From 73-13 sp035556075 (GTDB taxonomy: Bacteria; Actinomycetota; Actinomycetes; Actinomycetales; Microbacteriaceae), in NCBI GenBank assembly GCA_035556075.1, contig DATMFQ010000011.1, positions 1-64,000 of the forward strand: a stretch of 64,000 bases of DNA. Reading direction: 5' to 3'. The position numbers and the translations under genes are program-made. Below, piece by piece: positions 49,177 through 57,897 of the stretch (within the stretch, counting starts at the first letter, position 1; each line of letters begins with the position of its first letter). Below the pieces are notes generated by a model, which worked only from the letters and a program-made list of their open reading frames with translations, was not told the origin of the DNA and did not search any database.

Positions 49177-51051
49177 CTACTCATCTAGCGGGAGAGCCTC
49201 GGGCCGGGCCTCTATAGCGACAGCGGGCAAGAACCCATACCGCCCAACATCAATGCGCTTCGTGAACGGTACATCGAGTGCGTTCGATCCGAGGGGTTCG
49301 AGTGGATCGGTGTTCTCCATGATGATGACTTGACCGTCGAAGTTCTCCTGGATGTCACGGTAGAAGGCACGAACGACGCCTTCGGGGGGCTCTTCGTCAG
49401 TCTCTGTGGATTGATCCGGCGGACGGTACGTGACGAGTGGAGAGTCGAGAACAACGAAGCCGGGGTGCGGCAACTGTCTGTTGAGGCAGTATTGCGCGAG
49501 AGCGAGCGTAAATGCAGCGTGGAGAATCGCCCGGACACCCTTGCCGTGCGCCGATCGTTGTTGATCCCCGGCGATGATGTCTAGTTCATTCCGGTCGTAA
49601 CGAACGGAATCTGCGTCTGGATAGTCCCACTCCGTAAGGCGCTTGGAAATCTCGGTCGAGAACTCGCGTACTGCCGTGAGACTCAGTCCCGCGACCGCAG
49701 TCGCTACTTCCACGTCAGTCTCGTCAATGATCTTGCGGATCATGGCTTCGAGAGACTTCATTTGCTCATAGAGTCCGAGGTGCCTCTCGACCTCACTGCG
49801 CTTCGTGAGGAGGTCGCGAAGGTCGCCTTGGTGCGGGCTCATCTCGCCGTCGAGCTTGTCGATCTTCTTCTGAAGGCTGATGGACTCACGATGCGCTGCT
49901 CTGATCGACCCTTTCAGGGTCTCCGATCGAGCGTTGAGGCTCTCGATCGTCACAAGGAGGTCTTCGTGAAGACCTTGAGTCTTGCGGGTCTCGGACTCGA
50001 CGGACATTCCAAAACTTGTGGTGTCGCCTTCGCAGCTCATGTTGAGGTGCTGGCTATCCGGTTCCGCACCGCAAAAGACGCACGTGCCGCGTCGGAAGTA
50101 CCCGAGAAGGTTCCCTGCTTCGGCGATCATTTCGAGCCGTGCGAGGTCACTCTCGTACTGCTTCAGCAAAAGGTTGAATCGCTGACGGAGCGCTGCTGCG
50201 TCTGAATACTCAACGCGCTCGGTTCTCTCGATCTCTTGCAGCCGATTGCGTTCCGCGAGAAGCTGCCCTCGCTTCTCCACGAGGCCACCGATTGTCGCGC
50301 TGTGCTCATCGATTGTTCGGTCCAATTTGCCCAGTTGCGCCTTGAGTTCGGCCGGCTCGGCGACGTCTTGGAGTTGTGCTTCAAGTTGCCCGAGCATCCT
50401 CTCGACAACCTCTTGTCGAGCACCACGCAGACGCTTCTGCTCCTGTGGTGATGCCACGGCGACCAGCGCCGAGTCGTCCTCCCCGGTGAGAAGGAGCTTT
50501 AGAACCGAGACTTCCTTGGTCTTGTTGACTGGATTCCCGCTGAGCCCAGGCGCTATCTCCGCCTGCATCTCGGTCTCACCGATGAGACACAGTCGCGTCA
50601 GATCGCGGAAGCTGAGCATGTTGGTGTCGTTTCGTGAGTTCTTACGCACCTGCTGCTCATCGAGACTGACTTGCTCAAGAAGGAAACGGGAGACGTTCGC
50701 AGTGGTTGCCGAACTGTGCTTCGCGGCGAGGGTCTCGTCGGGAGGGCTCGACGGTTCAACACGGACATCGCTTCGATAGAGGGCGACTCCGCCCCCATCC
50801 ACCGACCGCGCGAGCGTAATGCGGTCGCCGCTAGGAAGCTGGATTCCCAACAGGACTCGGTTGTAACCGTTTCGCTCCGGTATCTCCTTGAGTTCCTTTG
50901 CGCCGAGCACGAAGTCGATCGCGTCAACGATGAAGGACTTGCCGGTGTCCGACGGGCCGTGAATCACTGTCACGTGGGGGCTGAAGTCGACCGACGCCGC
51001 AGCAACATTCCTACCGGTGAAAGTCAGGTGAGAAAGCGTGAGTCGTCCCAT
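49177..51051 (-). CDS. ABC-3C system Rad50/SMC-like ATPase (DUF3732 type)
   Basis: 624 residues. Walker A GPSDTGKS at 32-39, a long coiled-coil region (about 190-470) interrupted near residue 325 by CVFCGAEP, a zinc-hook-like CxxC, and Walker B with FVVLDSPL near 530. This is the ATPase of ABC-three-component systems: the coiled-coil ATPase senses DNA ends or invading DNA and controls an effector. It is the last gene of the leftward operon; its ATG overlaps the middle-component stop by one base (TGATG). GC content is about 10 points below the core genome. Confidence 0.82.
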   Translation of the reverse strand: MGRLTLSHLTFTGRNVAAASVDFSPHVTVIHGPSDTGKSFIVDAIDFVLGAKELKEIPERNGYNRVLLGIQLPSGDRITLARSVDGGGVALYRSDVRVEPSSPPDETLAAKHSSATTANVSRFLLEQVSLDEQQVRKNSRNDTNMLSFRDLTRLCLIGETEMQAEIAPGLSGNPVNKTKEVSVLKLLLTGEDDSALVAVASPQEQKRLRGARQEVVERMLGQLEAQLQDVAEPAELKAQLGKLDRTIDEHSATIGGLVEKRGQLLAERNRLQEIERTERVEYSDAAALRQRFNLLLKQYESDLARLEMIAEAGNLLGYFRRGTCVFCGAEPDSQHLNMSCEGDTTSFGMSVESETRKTQGLHEDLLVTIESLNARSETLKGSIRAAHRESISLQKKIDKLDGEMSPHQGDLRDLLTKRSEVERHLGLYEQMKSLEAMIRKIIDETDVEVATAVAGLSLTAVREFSTEISKRLTEWDYPDADSVRYDRNELDIIAGDQQRSAHGKGVRAILHAAFTLALAQYCLNRQLPHPGFVVLDSPLVTYRPPDQSTETDEEPPEGVVRAFYRDIQENFDGQVIIMENTDPLEPLGSNALDVPFTKRIDVGRYGFLPAVAIEARPEALPLDE

Positions 51052-51530
51052 CAGAAGTCGCCTCCGCTCTCCGCCGGCACGACTTCGAACTCCTCGGACC
51101 AGTGTGACGAAACCTCTCGCATGCGCTCTCGCAGATGGCTGTCGTCAACGGCTCCAAGTTCACCGACGACCCATTGCGCACGATCATGCAAGGCGCGCGC
51201 ATAGTCGCTCTCAAGTAATCCTAAGAAGCCTTCGGTGCTCTCGCTGGCCCAAAACTCAATGCCACTGTCCTCCGCAGACATCTCTGCGAGGCCAGCACGG
51301 ATCATGACTTGGAGGCCATCTTCGATGTGCTGTCTCTTGACTCCAAGTTCGCCCACGCGGACAGGAATCGGCGGGTGCAAGCTCTCCGGACCATCAAGGT
51401 CCGCGCTGTGAAGCAGCCCGTGATCGAGCAGAACCAGGCGGTTGATGTCTAGATGTGCTGGGAAAGCCTCGACAAGGATCATGAGGACACGCAATCCCAC
51501 TTCAAGTGGACTGTTGATAGGACTACTCAT
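51051..51530 (-). CDS. ABC-3C system middle component (MC2-like)
   Basis: 159 residues, winged-helix-like. It has the recognisable features LEVGLRVLMILVEAFPAHLD, VLLDHGLLHSADLDGPESLH, a VRVGELGVKRQHIEDGLQ turn and WVVGELG near the end, which I associate with the Middle Component 2 family of ABC-three-component systems. The middle component bridges the ATPase and the effector. It overlaps the effector gene by eight bases and the ATPase gene by one. Confidence 0.78.
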   Translation of the reverse strand: MSSPINSPLEVGLRVLMILVEAFPAHLDINRLVLLDHGLLHSADLDGPESLHPPIPVRVGELGVKRQHIEDGLQVMIRAGLAEMSAEDSGIEFWASESTEGFLGLLESDYARALHDRAQWVVGELGAVDDSHLRERMREVSSHWSEEFEVVPAESGGDF

Positions 51531-52635
51531 CGTTCCCCACCCAGGTCAGTCGGTCCGCATTGGCAAGTTGGTGGCAGATGCCTTGGCGATCCTCGATTCT
51601 CGACACGGAGATAAGGGCGTGGGCACCAAGGTCAAGCTGGCCTGATTGCGAGAGGACCGCGCGGAGTCGATGTAGACCACTGGCATGGTCTGCTTCCGCT
51701 GTGTCAATGACGCCCGTGTAGACATCGCCTTGCAGCAGCTCGAACGTACCGTCCGGCACCGAGTCCCTGGCGTAGAGACGTAGCGCCTCCGCTGAGTAGA
51801 AGGCCTCCCTCTGACGCTGAAGATGCGCGCCGTACTTCGCGTGGGCGGTGACTGACTCAGTGTCCGAACAAGCCAGGGGGTCTTGCTCGTTGTAGACATC
51901 AACGAGCTTCTTGACATAGACCGCCTCGACAGGGGTCGGGGCGGCTGGTGTCTGACCAACCGGAGGTCTCGCGGGCAATGCCGTACCAAACCGAGCTGCG
52001 TAGTACGGAGTTGTGCGGTGGACATCCAGCATCTCGTTGAGTTCAAGAGATCGAAACATCGAGAAGTCTGAGGCCGCTGCAAGCTCACGGATTGACTGCA
52101 ACGTCACCTCATCGAGCCCCCTGGTTGCTGGACGACGGGAATCGACCGCTTCGAGGAACTTCTTCCGCAGCTCGGTCGGCTTGCTCAGAAGACGGTTGAG
52201 GGAACTGCCACAGCCACGAGGAGCGACAAAGACATACTGGTCCGGCAGCACGTAGTAGGCGTCCACGACCCCTCGGAAGAGCTTCAGCATCTCAGGGATC
52301 GCGTCTGACAGGGTGAGCGAGTCCGCGTAGTGCTTCGCCTGAAAGCAGTCCCACGAGTCTTCAAGCCCTCGCTCGGTCTTGAACGCGGCCACATCTACAC
52401 CACGATCGTTAGGTCCACCGAGCCGCTTGATCTGCCGGTACGAGACGGCGAGGCCGGTAGCCCACTCGGTGATGAAGACTTCCCATTCACCGGGCGAGTA
52501 GAAGTAGATGCGATGGGCGGGAGGCACGGGCGAACCAGGAAGAGAAGGCGCGGGTGCCATCGAAGTCACCGGGACAGGCATGTCGTCGAGTTGAGGAGCG
52601 CTGCTCTTCGCGCTCGGCTGGGCGGCGACGGACAC
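51523..52635 (-). CDS. ABC-3C system effector with restriction-endonuclease-like domain
   Basis: About 370 residues from a GTG with GAGGAGG seven bases upstream. After a Pro-rich leader, residues 45-150 look like a restriction-endonuclease fold: Glu52 in WEVFITEW, Asp81 in RGVDVAAF and Gln99-x-Lys101 in CFQAKHY (a variant of D-x(n)-E/QxK). The C-terminal about 110 residues (KYGAHLQRQREAFYSAEALR onward) resemble ABC-3C C-terminal domains that dock to the ATPase complex. Predicted to cut DNA when the complex is activated. First gene of the leftward operon. Confidence 0.72.
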   Translation of the reverse strand: MSVAAQPSAKSSAPQLDDMPVPVTSMAPAPSLPGSPVPPAHRIYFYSPGEWEVFITEWATGLAVSYRQIKRLGGPNDRGVDVAAFKTERGLEDSWDCFQAKHYADSLTLSDAIPEMLKLFRGVVDAYYVLPDQYVFVAPRGCGSSLNRLLSKPTELRKKFLEAVDSRRPATRGLDEVTLQSIRELAAASDFSMFRSLELNEMLDVHRTTPYYAARFGTALPARPPVGQTPAAPTPVEAVYVKKLVDVYNEQDPLACSDTESVTAHAKYGAHLQRQREAFYSAEALRLYARDSVPDGTFELLQGDVYTGVIDTAEADHASGLHRLRAVLSQSGQLDLGAHALISVSRIEDRQGICHQLANADRLTWVGNDE

Positions 52636-52796
52636 GCAGGCACCTCCTCGTTCGAGTGTCACATGGCCCCAATCCTATGAGACAACGGACTTCGCCGAGG
52701 CGATCACTGTCCAGCGGGTCGCAGGCTGCTCCACGTTTGGTGGCGCCAGACGACTGCGCACCTCTTCGGTGACCTTGGAGTGGAAGGACACCGATC

Positions 52797-54077
52797 ATGG
52801 CGACGTTGACGGAGCAGGTGCAGAGCGAACGGATGGCGCGGATCGTGTTGTCGATGATCGCGGAGCCGAACGATCTGATGACCGGGTACGTCCTCGGACG
52901 TCACGGCGGCGTCGCGACGCTGAGCCTGGTTGAGTCCGATCATGACGTGACGGGGCTGGTCCGCGCCGACGTTCTGCTGTGGCGCGAACGTCTTCGGGCG
53001 CGGATCGTGCCCGATCTGCTCGAACGTGTGGCTGAGGCCGAGCAGCACGGGTTCGGCACGCTGATCCCTGCCGACGGGGAGTGGCCCGCCGTGCTGGACA
53101 GGCTGGGCGACCGCGCCCCCTATGTGCTGTGGACTCAGGGCGCATCGTCGTTCTTGGCGACGGCGCTGAGCGATCGCGTCACGATCACGGGCGCTCGCGC
53201 GTCCACCCACTACGGCGAACACGTCACCAACGAGCTTGCGACGGGTCTGGCCGATGAGGAACGGGTGGTCATCGCAGGAGGCGCGTACGGCATCGACAGT
53301 GTGGCGCACCGGAGCGTGCTCGCGGCCGGCGGACAGACGGTTGCCGTCCTGGCAACCGGTTTGGACCGCCGCTACCCGGCCGCGCACACGGAGCTCCTGG
53401 CTCGGATCGCCGACACCGGCCTGCTCGTGAGCGAACTCCCACCGGGCACCACACCGACGCGGGAAAGGTTCATCGCGCGGAACCGACTGATGGCTGCACT
53501 CTCGGGCGGCGTTGTGATCCCGGAGGCCGGTGTGCGGTCCGGGTCGCTCGCGACCGTGCGCACCGCGCACGACCTCGGCCGGGGCATCGGTGCGGTACCC
53601 GGCCCCGTGACCAGCGCCGTCAGCAATGGCCCGAACCGGCTCATCAAACAGGGCGTCGCTTCCGTCATCACTCAGGCCAGCGATGTCATCGCTCTTCTCG
53701 ATGCCGACGAGGCACCTGAACGGGCGGGGAACGGAGCCTGCCCCGCTCTCCACGATCCAGAAAATGCTCACCAACCCCTACTACAAGGGACAGGTCAGCT
53801 TCCGGGGCGCCACCTACGACGGGCTGCACGAACCGCTCGTCGCCACCGAAGTCTGGTACCGCGTCCAAGCCGTCCTCACCGCGCACCAGACCTCCGGCGA
53901 GAAGACCCAAGCCCACGACCACTGCCTCAAAGGCAGCATCTACTGCGGCGAGTGCGGCTCCCGGCTGATCCTGTCCAACGCCTGCAGCAGCCAAGGAGTG
54001 ATCTACCCCTACTTCCTGTGCGCAGGCCGGCACTCCAAGCGCACCACCTGCGAACGCAAGTCCATGTTCGTCCCTGA
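52797..54077 (+). CDS. DprA-like (Smf family) protein, C-terminus replaced by recombinase DNA read out of frame
   Basis: Residues 1-305 form a DprA/Smf domain: a helical N-terminus, then a Rossmann core with TITGARASTHYGEH, VVIAGGAYGIDSVAHR, VAVLATGLDRRYP and the NRLMAALSGGVVIPEA ssDNA-binding region. DprA loads RecA onto incoming single strands; mobile-element DprA paralogues also exist. Homology ends near 53715, where the DNA becomes a serine-recombinase gene in another frame; the last about 120 residues are Arg/Pro-rich nonsense. The original gene was cut by a deletion. The body is long enough for a folded domain. Confidence 0.72.
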   Translation: MATLTEQVQSERMARIVLSMIAEPNDLMTGYVLGRHGGVATLSLVESDHDVTGLVRADVLLWRERLRARIVPDLLERVAEAEQHGFGTLIPADGEWPAVLDRLGDRAPYVLWTQGASSFLATALSDRVTITGARASTHYGEHVTNELATGLADEERVVIAGGAYGIDSVAHRSVLAAGGQTVAVLATGLDRRYPAAHTELLARIADTGLLVSELPPGTTPTRERFIARNRLMAALSGGVVIPEAGVRSGSLATVRTAHDLGRGIGAVPGPVTSAVSNGPNRLIKQGVASVITQASDVIALLDADEAPERAGNGACPALHDPENAHQPLLQGTGQLPGRHLRRAARTARRHRSLVPRPSRPHRAPDLRREDPSPRPLPQRQHLLRRVRLPADPVQRLQQPRSDLPLLPVRRPALQAHHLRTQVHVRP

Positions 54078-54711
54078 CATCGAAGCCGCCGTCGAGGACT
54101 ACTACCGCAACGTGCAGATACCCGAGCACATCATCACCGCGCTCCGGGAACTCATCATCGCGGAGTTCGACCGGCTCCACGCCACCGCCCGGCACGAGCG
54201 CCACGCCTACACCGCCGAACGCGACGGCCTGCGCGACGAGCGCAAGAAACTGCTCCAAGCCCACTACGCTGGCATGATCCCGCTCGACCTGCTCGGCGAG
54301 GAACAAGAGCGCATCGCCCGCCGCCTCGCATTCCTCGACGCCCAGATCAACGCCGGCGACATCGAGTACGACCAGGCCAAGGCCCATCTCGAAGACTGCC
54401 TCGCCCTCGCAGGAGACTGCCACGCGATCTACATGAGCATTGATGACTCCCTACGCCGCCTGGCCAACCAAGCCTTCTTCGACAAGCTCATCGTCATGCC
54501 CGACGACACCGTGGACGGACAGCCCGGCGAGCCGTTCAACATCCTGTTCAACCCGGACGTCCAGCGCGCCGCGCTCGCACGACAGCGAGCCACGACGGAA
54601 TCTGGACCTCAAACCGGAAACGTCGTCGGTTTGAACAACGACGATCTGGTGGACCCTGCCGGAATCGAACCGGCGACCTCCTGCTTGCAAAGCAGGCGCT
54701 CTACCAATTGA
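53712..54711 (+). pseudogene. Serine recombinase, 5'-truncated fragment
   Basis: Without a start codon or the N-terminal resolvase domain (no catalytic Ser). What remains is part of the recombinase domain (PLSTIQKMLTNPYYKGQVSF), the zinc ribbon with YCGECGS and FLCAG plus TTCERK, a coiled-coil (RLHATARHERHAYTAERDGL) and a C-terminal domain. It joins the DprA-like gene at about 53715. The frame runs on through the tRNA-Ala gene and stops inside it, so its original stop codon was lost or never lay here. It identifies the right edge of the mobile island. It contains one GAGGAATGCG copy. Confidence 0.85.
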
Positions 54712-54722
54712 GCTAAGGGCCC
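54647..54722 (-). tRNA. tRNA-Ala (TGC anticodon)
   Basis: 76 bases with CCA encoded. The acceptor stem GGGCCCT/AGGGTCC contains the G3-U70 identity pair of tRNA-Ala. The anticodon arm CTGCT-TTGCA-AGCAG shows TGC, and the T-arm is CCGG-TTCGATT-CCGG. Its 3' half is covered by the end of the recombinase fragment on the other strand. Pairs with tRNA-Ile downstream of gyrA, as usual in actinobacteria. Confidence 0.97.
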
Positions 54723-54789
54723 TCGTGCCCCCACATCGTATCCGGCTCTGGTGGTGCGACCGGGGTCGCAGGGCGGATCGGCCTGCGGG

Positions 54790-54866
54790 TGGTGGGGCTA
54801 CGAGGACTTGAACCTCGGACCTCTTCGTTATCAGCGAAGCGCTCTAACCGCCTGAGCTATAGCCCC
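54790..54866 (-). tRNA. tRNA-Ile (GAT anticodon)
   Basis: 77 bases with CCA encoded. The acceptor stem GGGGCTA pairs with TAGCCCC, the anticodon loop CTGATAA shows GAT, and the T-arm is CGAGG-TTCAAGT-CCTCG. It lies 83 bases after the DUF3566 gene on the same strand. Confidence 0.97.
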
Positions 54867-54949
54867 GGGAACCGAAGAGAAATCCTAGCAGACCGGCGAC
54901 CCGCGAAATCGCGGGCGCCCGCGCTCAGGACACCCCGTGGTGCGCCCGG

Positions 54950-55354
54950 TCAGGAGTTGGTGAAGCCGACGTGCAGGCCGCCGGTGATCTTCACCATCAT
55001 GTTATACAGCACCGCGAGGATCGCACCGAGCACGGTGAAGACGATGACGTTGAGCACCCCGATGATGGCGGCGAAGGTCATGACGCGGCTGAAGGAGAAG
55101 TCCTTCGCGAGCGACACCGGCTCGTTGAAGATGTCCGTGAGGATGCCGTCGACATCGATGAGCACACCGGTCGAGTTGAGCACGACCCACAGCAGGCCGG
55201 TCACGACGATCTCCACGATGCCGATGGCGAGCGCGGCGAAGAAGGACAGCTTGAGGGCCGACCAGAAGTCGATGTACACCAGCTTGAGACGCACCTGCTT
55301 GGTGGCCGGCTTGCGGGCCGACTTGTTCTGCAGGCGTTCGGCGACGCTCGTCAT
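54950..55354 (-). CDS. DUF3566 membrane protein
   Basis: 134 residues: a basic cytosolic N-terminus (about 1-28), then membrane helices near 32-55 and 92-122 around an extracellular loop with GVLIDVDGILTDIF. DUF3566 proteins follow gyrA in nearly all actinobacteria (Mycobacterium Rv0007-like) and interact with the divisome or cell-wall machinery in some reports. Its start overlaps the gyrA stop by four bases (ATGA), so it is translated with gyrA. Confidence 0.93.
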   Translation of the reverse strand: MTSVAERLQNKSARKPATKQVRLKLVYIDFWSALKLSFFAALAIGIVEIVVTGLLWVVLNSTGVLIDVDGILTDIFNEPVSLAKDFSFSRVMTFAAIIGVLNVIVFTVLGAILAVLYNMMVKITGGLHVGFTNS

Positions 55355-57897
55355 GCTTCCTTGGTGTCCTTCCCGGATTCCTCGACCTCACCGACCGTGT
55401 CGGCGAGGTGTCGCTCACCGTTCTTCGCAATCGCAAGAATGCGGTCATCATCTGCGAAACGCGCGAAGATGACGCCCATGCTGTCGCGCCCGGTCGGGGT
55501 GACCTCGGCGACGGATGAGCGTACCACCTTGCCACTGGCAAGAACCACGAGCACTTCGTCGTCTTGGCCGACAATGAGGGCGCCCGCAAGGTCGCCGCGA
55601 TCCTCGCGCAGTTTCGCGACCTTGATACCGATCCCCCCACGCCCCTGCGTCCGGTACTCGCGCACGTCGGTCGACTTCGCGTAGCCACGCTCGGTCGCGA
55701 CGAAGACATACGCAGTCTCCTCCGCCCCAGCATCCGCTCCGGTCTCCGAGCCGGCCGCGAGCACATTCGCCGACAGCAGCCGGTCGTCGCCGCGGAAGCT
55801 CATGCCCTTGACACCGCTCGTCGCGCGGCCCATGGGACGCAGCGCCGTGTCGTCCGCGGTGAACCGCAGCGACATGCCCTTCCGGGACACGAGCAGGATG
55901 TCGTCCCCCGCATTCGCGAGCATCGCGGAGACAAGCTCGTCCCCCTCGCGGAGGTTGATCGCGATGATGCCACCGGTGCGGTTGGTGTCGTACTCGCGCA
56001 ACGGGGTCTTCTTGATGAGCCCGTCCGCGGTCGCGAGCACGAGGTGCTCGGCGGCCTGGTAGTCCGAGATGTCGAGGATCTGTGCGATCTCCTCGTCGGG
56101 CTGGAGCGCGAGCTCGTTCGCGACGTGCTGCCCCTTCGCGTCGCGGCCGCCCTCGGCCAGCTCCCACGCGCGTGTCCGGTAGACCCGGCCCTTCGTCGTG
56201 AAGAAAAGCAGCCAGTGGTGGGTCGTCGTCACGAAGAAGTGCTCGACGATGTCATCGGCCCGCAGCTGTGCCCCCCGGACACCCCTGCCGCCGCGGTGCT
56301 GCGAGCGGTAGTTGTCGCTCCGGGTCCGCTTCATGTAGCCACCGCGGGTGACGGTGACGACCATCTCCTCCTCGGGGATGAGCTCCTCCATCGGCACATC
56401 GCCATCATGTCCGATGAGGATCCGCGTGCGCCGGTCATCGCCGTACTTCTCGGCGATCTCGGTCAACTCCTCGGCGATGATGGTGCGCTGCCGCTCCGGC
56501 TTCGCGAGGATGTCGCGGAGGTCCGCGATCTTCGCCTCGATCGCCTCCGCCTCCTCGATGATCTTCTGCCGCTCGAGCGCGGCGAGACGACGCAGCTGCA
56601 GCTCAAGAATCGCATTCGCCTGGATCTCGTCGATGTCGAGCAGTCGCTGGAGACCCGTGCGCGCCTCGTCGACCGTCGGCGATCGCCGGATGAGGGCGAT
56701 GACCTCGTCGAGCGCGTCGAGCGCCTTGAGGTAGGCCCGCAGGATGTGGGCGCGCTTCTCCGCCTCCGCGAGGCGGAACTTCGTGCGCCGGACGATGACC
56801 TCGATCTGGTGCACGATCCACAGCGAGATGAACTGCTCGATCGGCAGCGTCCGCGGCACCCCATCGACGATCGCGAGCATGTTCGCGCCGAAGGTGGTCT
56901 GCAGCTGCGTGTGCTTGTAGAGGTTGTTGAGCACGACCTTCGCGACCGCGTCCCGCTTCAGCACGATGACAAGGCGCTGCCCGGTGCGGCCGGAGGTCTC
57001 ATCGCGGAGGTCGGCGATGCCGGCGAGCCGGCCTTCCTTCACCATCTCGGCGATCTTCGCCGCGAGCTGGTCCGGGTTGACCTGGTACGGCAGCTCGGTG
57101 ACGACAAGGCAGGTGCGCCCCTGGATCTCCTCGACGCCGACGACCGCGCGCATGATGATCGAGCCGCGGCCCGTGCGGTACGCATCGGCGATGCCCCGGG
57201 TGCCGAGGATCGTCGCGCCGGTCGGGAAGTCCGGGCCCTTGATCCGCTCGGTGACGGCGGCGATGAGCTCCTCGCTGCTGGCCTCCGGGTGCTCGAGCGC
57301 CCAGAGGGCCGCCGCGGTGACCTCGCGGAGGTTGTGCGGCGGGATCTTCGTCGCCATGCCGACAGCGATGCCCTCGGAGCCGTTGGCGAGCAGGGCCGGG
57401 AAACGGGCCGGCAGCACGACCGGCTCCTGCGTGCGCCCGTCGTAGTTGTCCTGGAAGTCGACGGTGTCCTCGTCGATGTCCCGCACCATCTCCATGGCGA
57501 GCGGGGCCATGCGGGTCTCGGTGTATCGCGGCGCGGCGGCGCCATCGTCGCCCGGTGAGCCGAAGTTGCCCTGGCCCGCGGCGAGCGGGTAGCGCATCGC
57601 CCACGGCTGCACGAGCCGGACGAGCGCGTCGTAGATCGCCGAGTCGCCGTGCGGGTGGAACTGCCCCATGACGTCGCCGACGACGCGAGAGCATTTGCTG
57701 AATGCGCGGTCCGGCCGATACCCTCCGTCGAACATCGTGTAGATGACACGGCGATGCACCGGTTTCATGCCGTCGCGCACGTCGGGCAGCGCGCGCCCGA
57801 CGATGACGCTCATCGCATAGTCGAGGTAGGAGCGCTGCATCTCCAGCTGGAGATCGACCTGCGCGATCCGGTCCTGGGGCTGCTGCTCAGATGTCAA
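55351..57897 (-). CDS. gyrA: DNA gyrase subunit A
   Basis: 848 residues from a TTG that overlaps the end of gyrB; the next ATG would delete conserved residues. Breaks and rejoins DNA to introduce negative supercoils. Catalytic Tyr125 is in RYTETR; the quinolone-resistance region HPHGDSAIYD (81-90) keeps Ser86 and Asp90, the sensitive form. The GyrA box QHRGGRG precedes the C-terminal beta-pinwheel that wraps DNA. The order gyrB-gyrA is standard. A GAATGCG word encodes part of the conserved QANAILE helix. Confidence 0.96.
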   Translation of the reverse strand: MTSEQQPQDRIAQVDLQLEMQRSYLDYAMSVIVGRALPDVRDGMKPVHRRVIYTMFDGGYRPDRAFSKCSRVVGDVMGQFHPHGDSAIYDALVRLVQPWAMRYPLAAGQGNFGSPGDDGAAAPRYTETRMAPLAMEMVRDIDEDTVDFQDNYDGRTQEPVVLPARFPALLANGSEGIAVGMATKIPPHNLREVTAAALWALEHPEASSEELIAAVTERIKGPDFPTGATILGTRGIADAYRTGRGSIIMRAVVGVEEIQGRTCLVVTELPYQVNPDQLAAKIAEMVKEGRLAGIADLRDETSGRTGQRLVIVLKRDAVAKVVLNNLYKHTQLQTTFGANMLAIVDGVPRTLPIEQFISLWIVHQIEVIVRRTKFRLAEAEKRAHILRAYLKALDALDEVIALIRRSPTVDEARTGLQRLLDIDEIQANAILELQLRRLAALERQKIIEEAEAIEAKIADLRDILAKPERQRTIIAEELTEIAEKYGDDRRTRILIGHDGDVPMEELIPEEEMVVTVTRGGYMKRTRSDNYRSQHRGGRGVRGAQLRADDIVEHFFVTTTHHWLLFFTTKGRVYRTRAWELAEGGRDAKGQHVANELALQPDEEIAQILDISDYQAAEHLVLATADGLIKKTPLREYDTNRTGGIIAINLREGDELVSAMLANAGDDILLVSRKGMSLRFTADDTALRPMGRATSGVKGMSFRGDDRLLSANVLAAGSETGADAGAEETAYVFVATERGYAKSTDVREYRTQGRGGIGIKVAKLREDRGDLAGALIVGQDDEVLVVLASGKVVRSSVAEVTPTGRDSMGVIFARFADDDRILAIAKNGERHLADTVGEVEESGKDTKEA

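Noticed and set aside
49177..51051. Calling the coiled-coil ATPase RecN, SbcC or Rad50
   Set aside because: It is too short, has a DUF3732-like arrangement and is in an operon with a middle component and nuclease-like effector; no SbcD/Mre11 partner is present.
54647..54722. Recombinase C-terminus as a genuine protein end inside tRNA-Ala
   Set aside because: The last residues are the antisense translation of a perfect tRNA-Ala gene, so the stop there is accidental.
55564..57558. 664-codon open frame opposite gyrA
   Set aside because: Antisense of gyrA with no family features; typical of GC-rich coding DNA.
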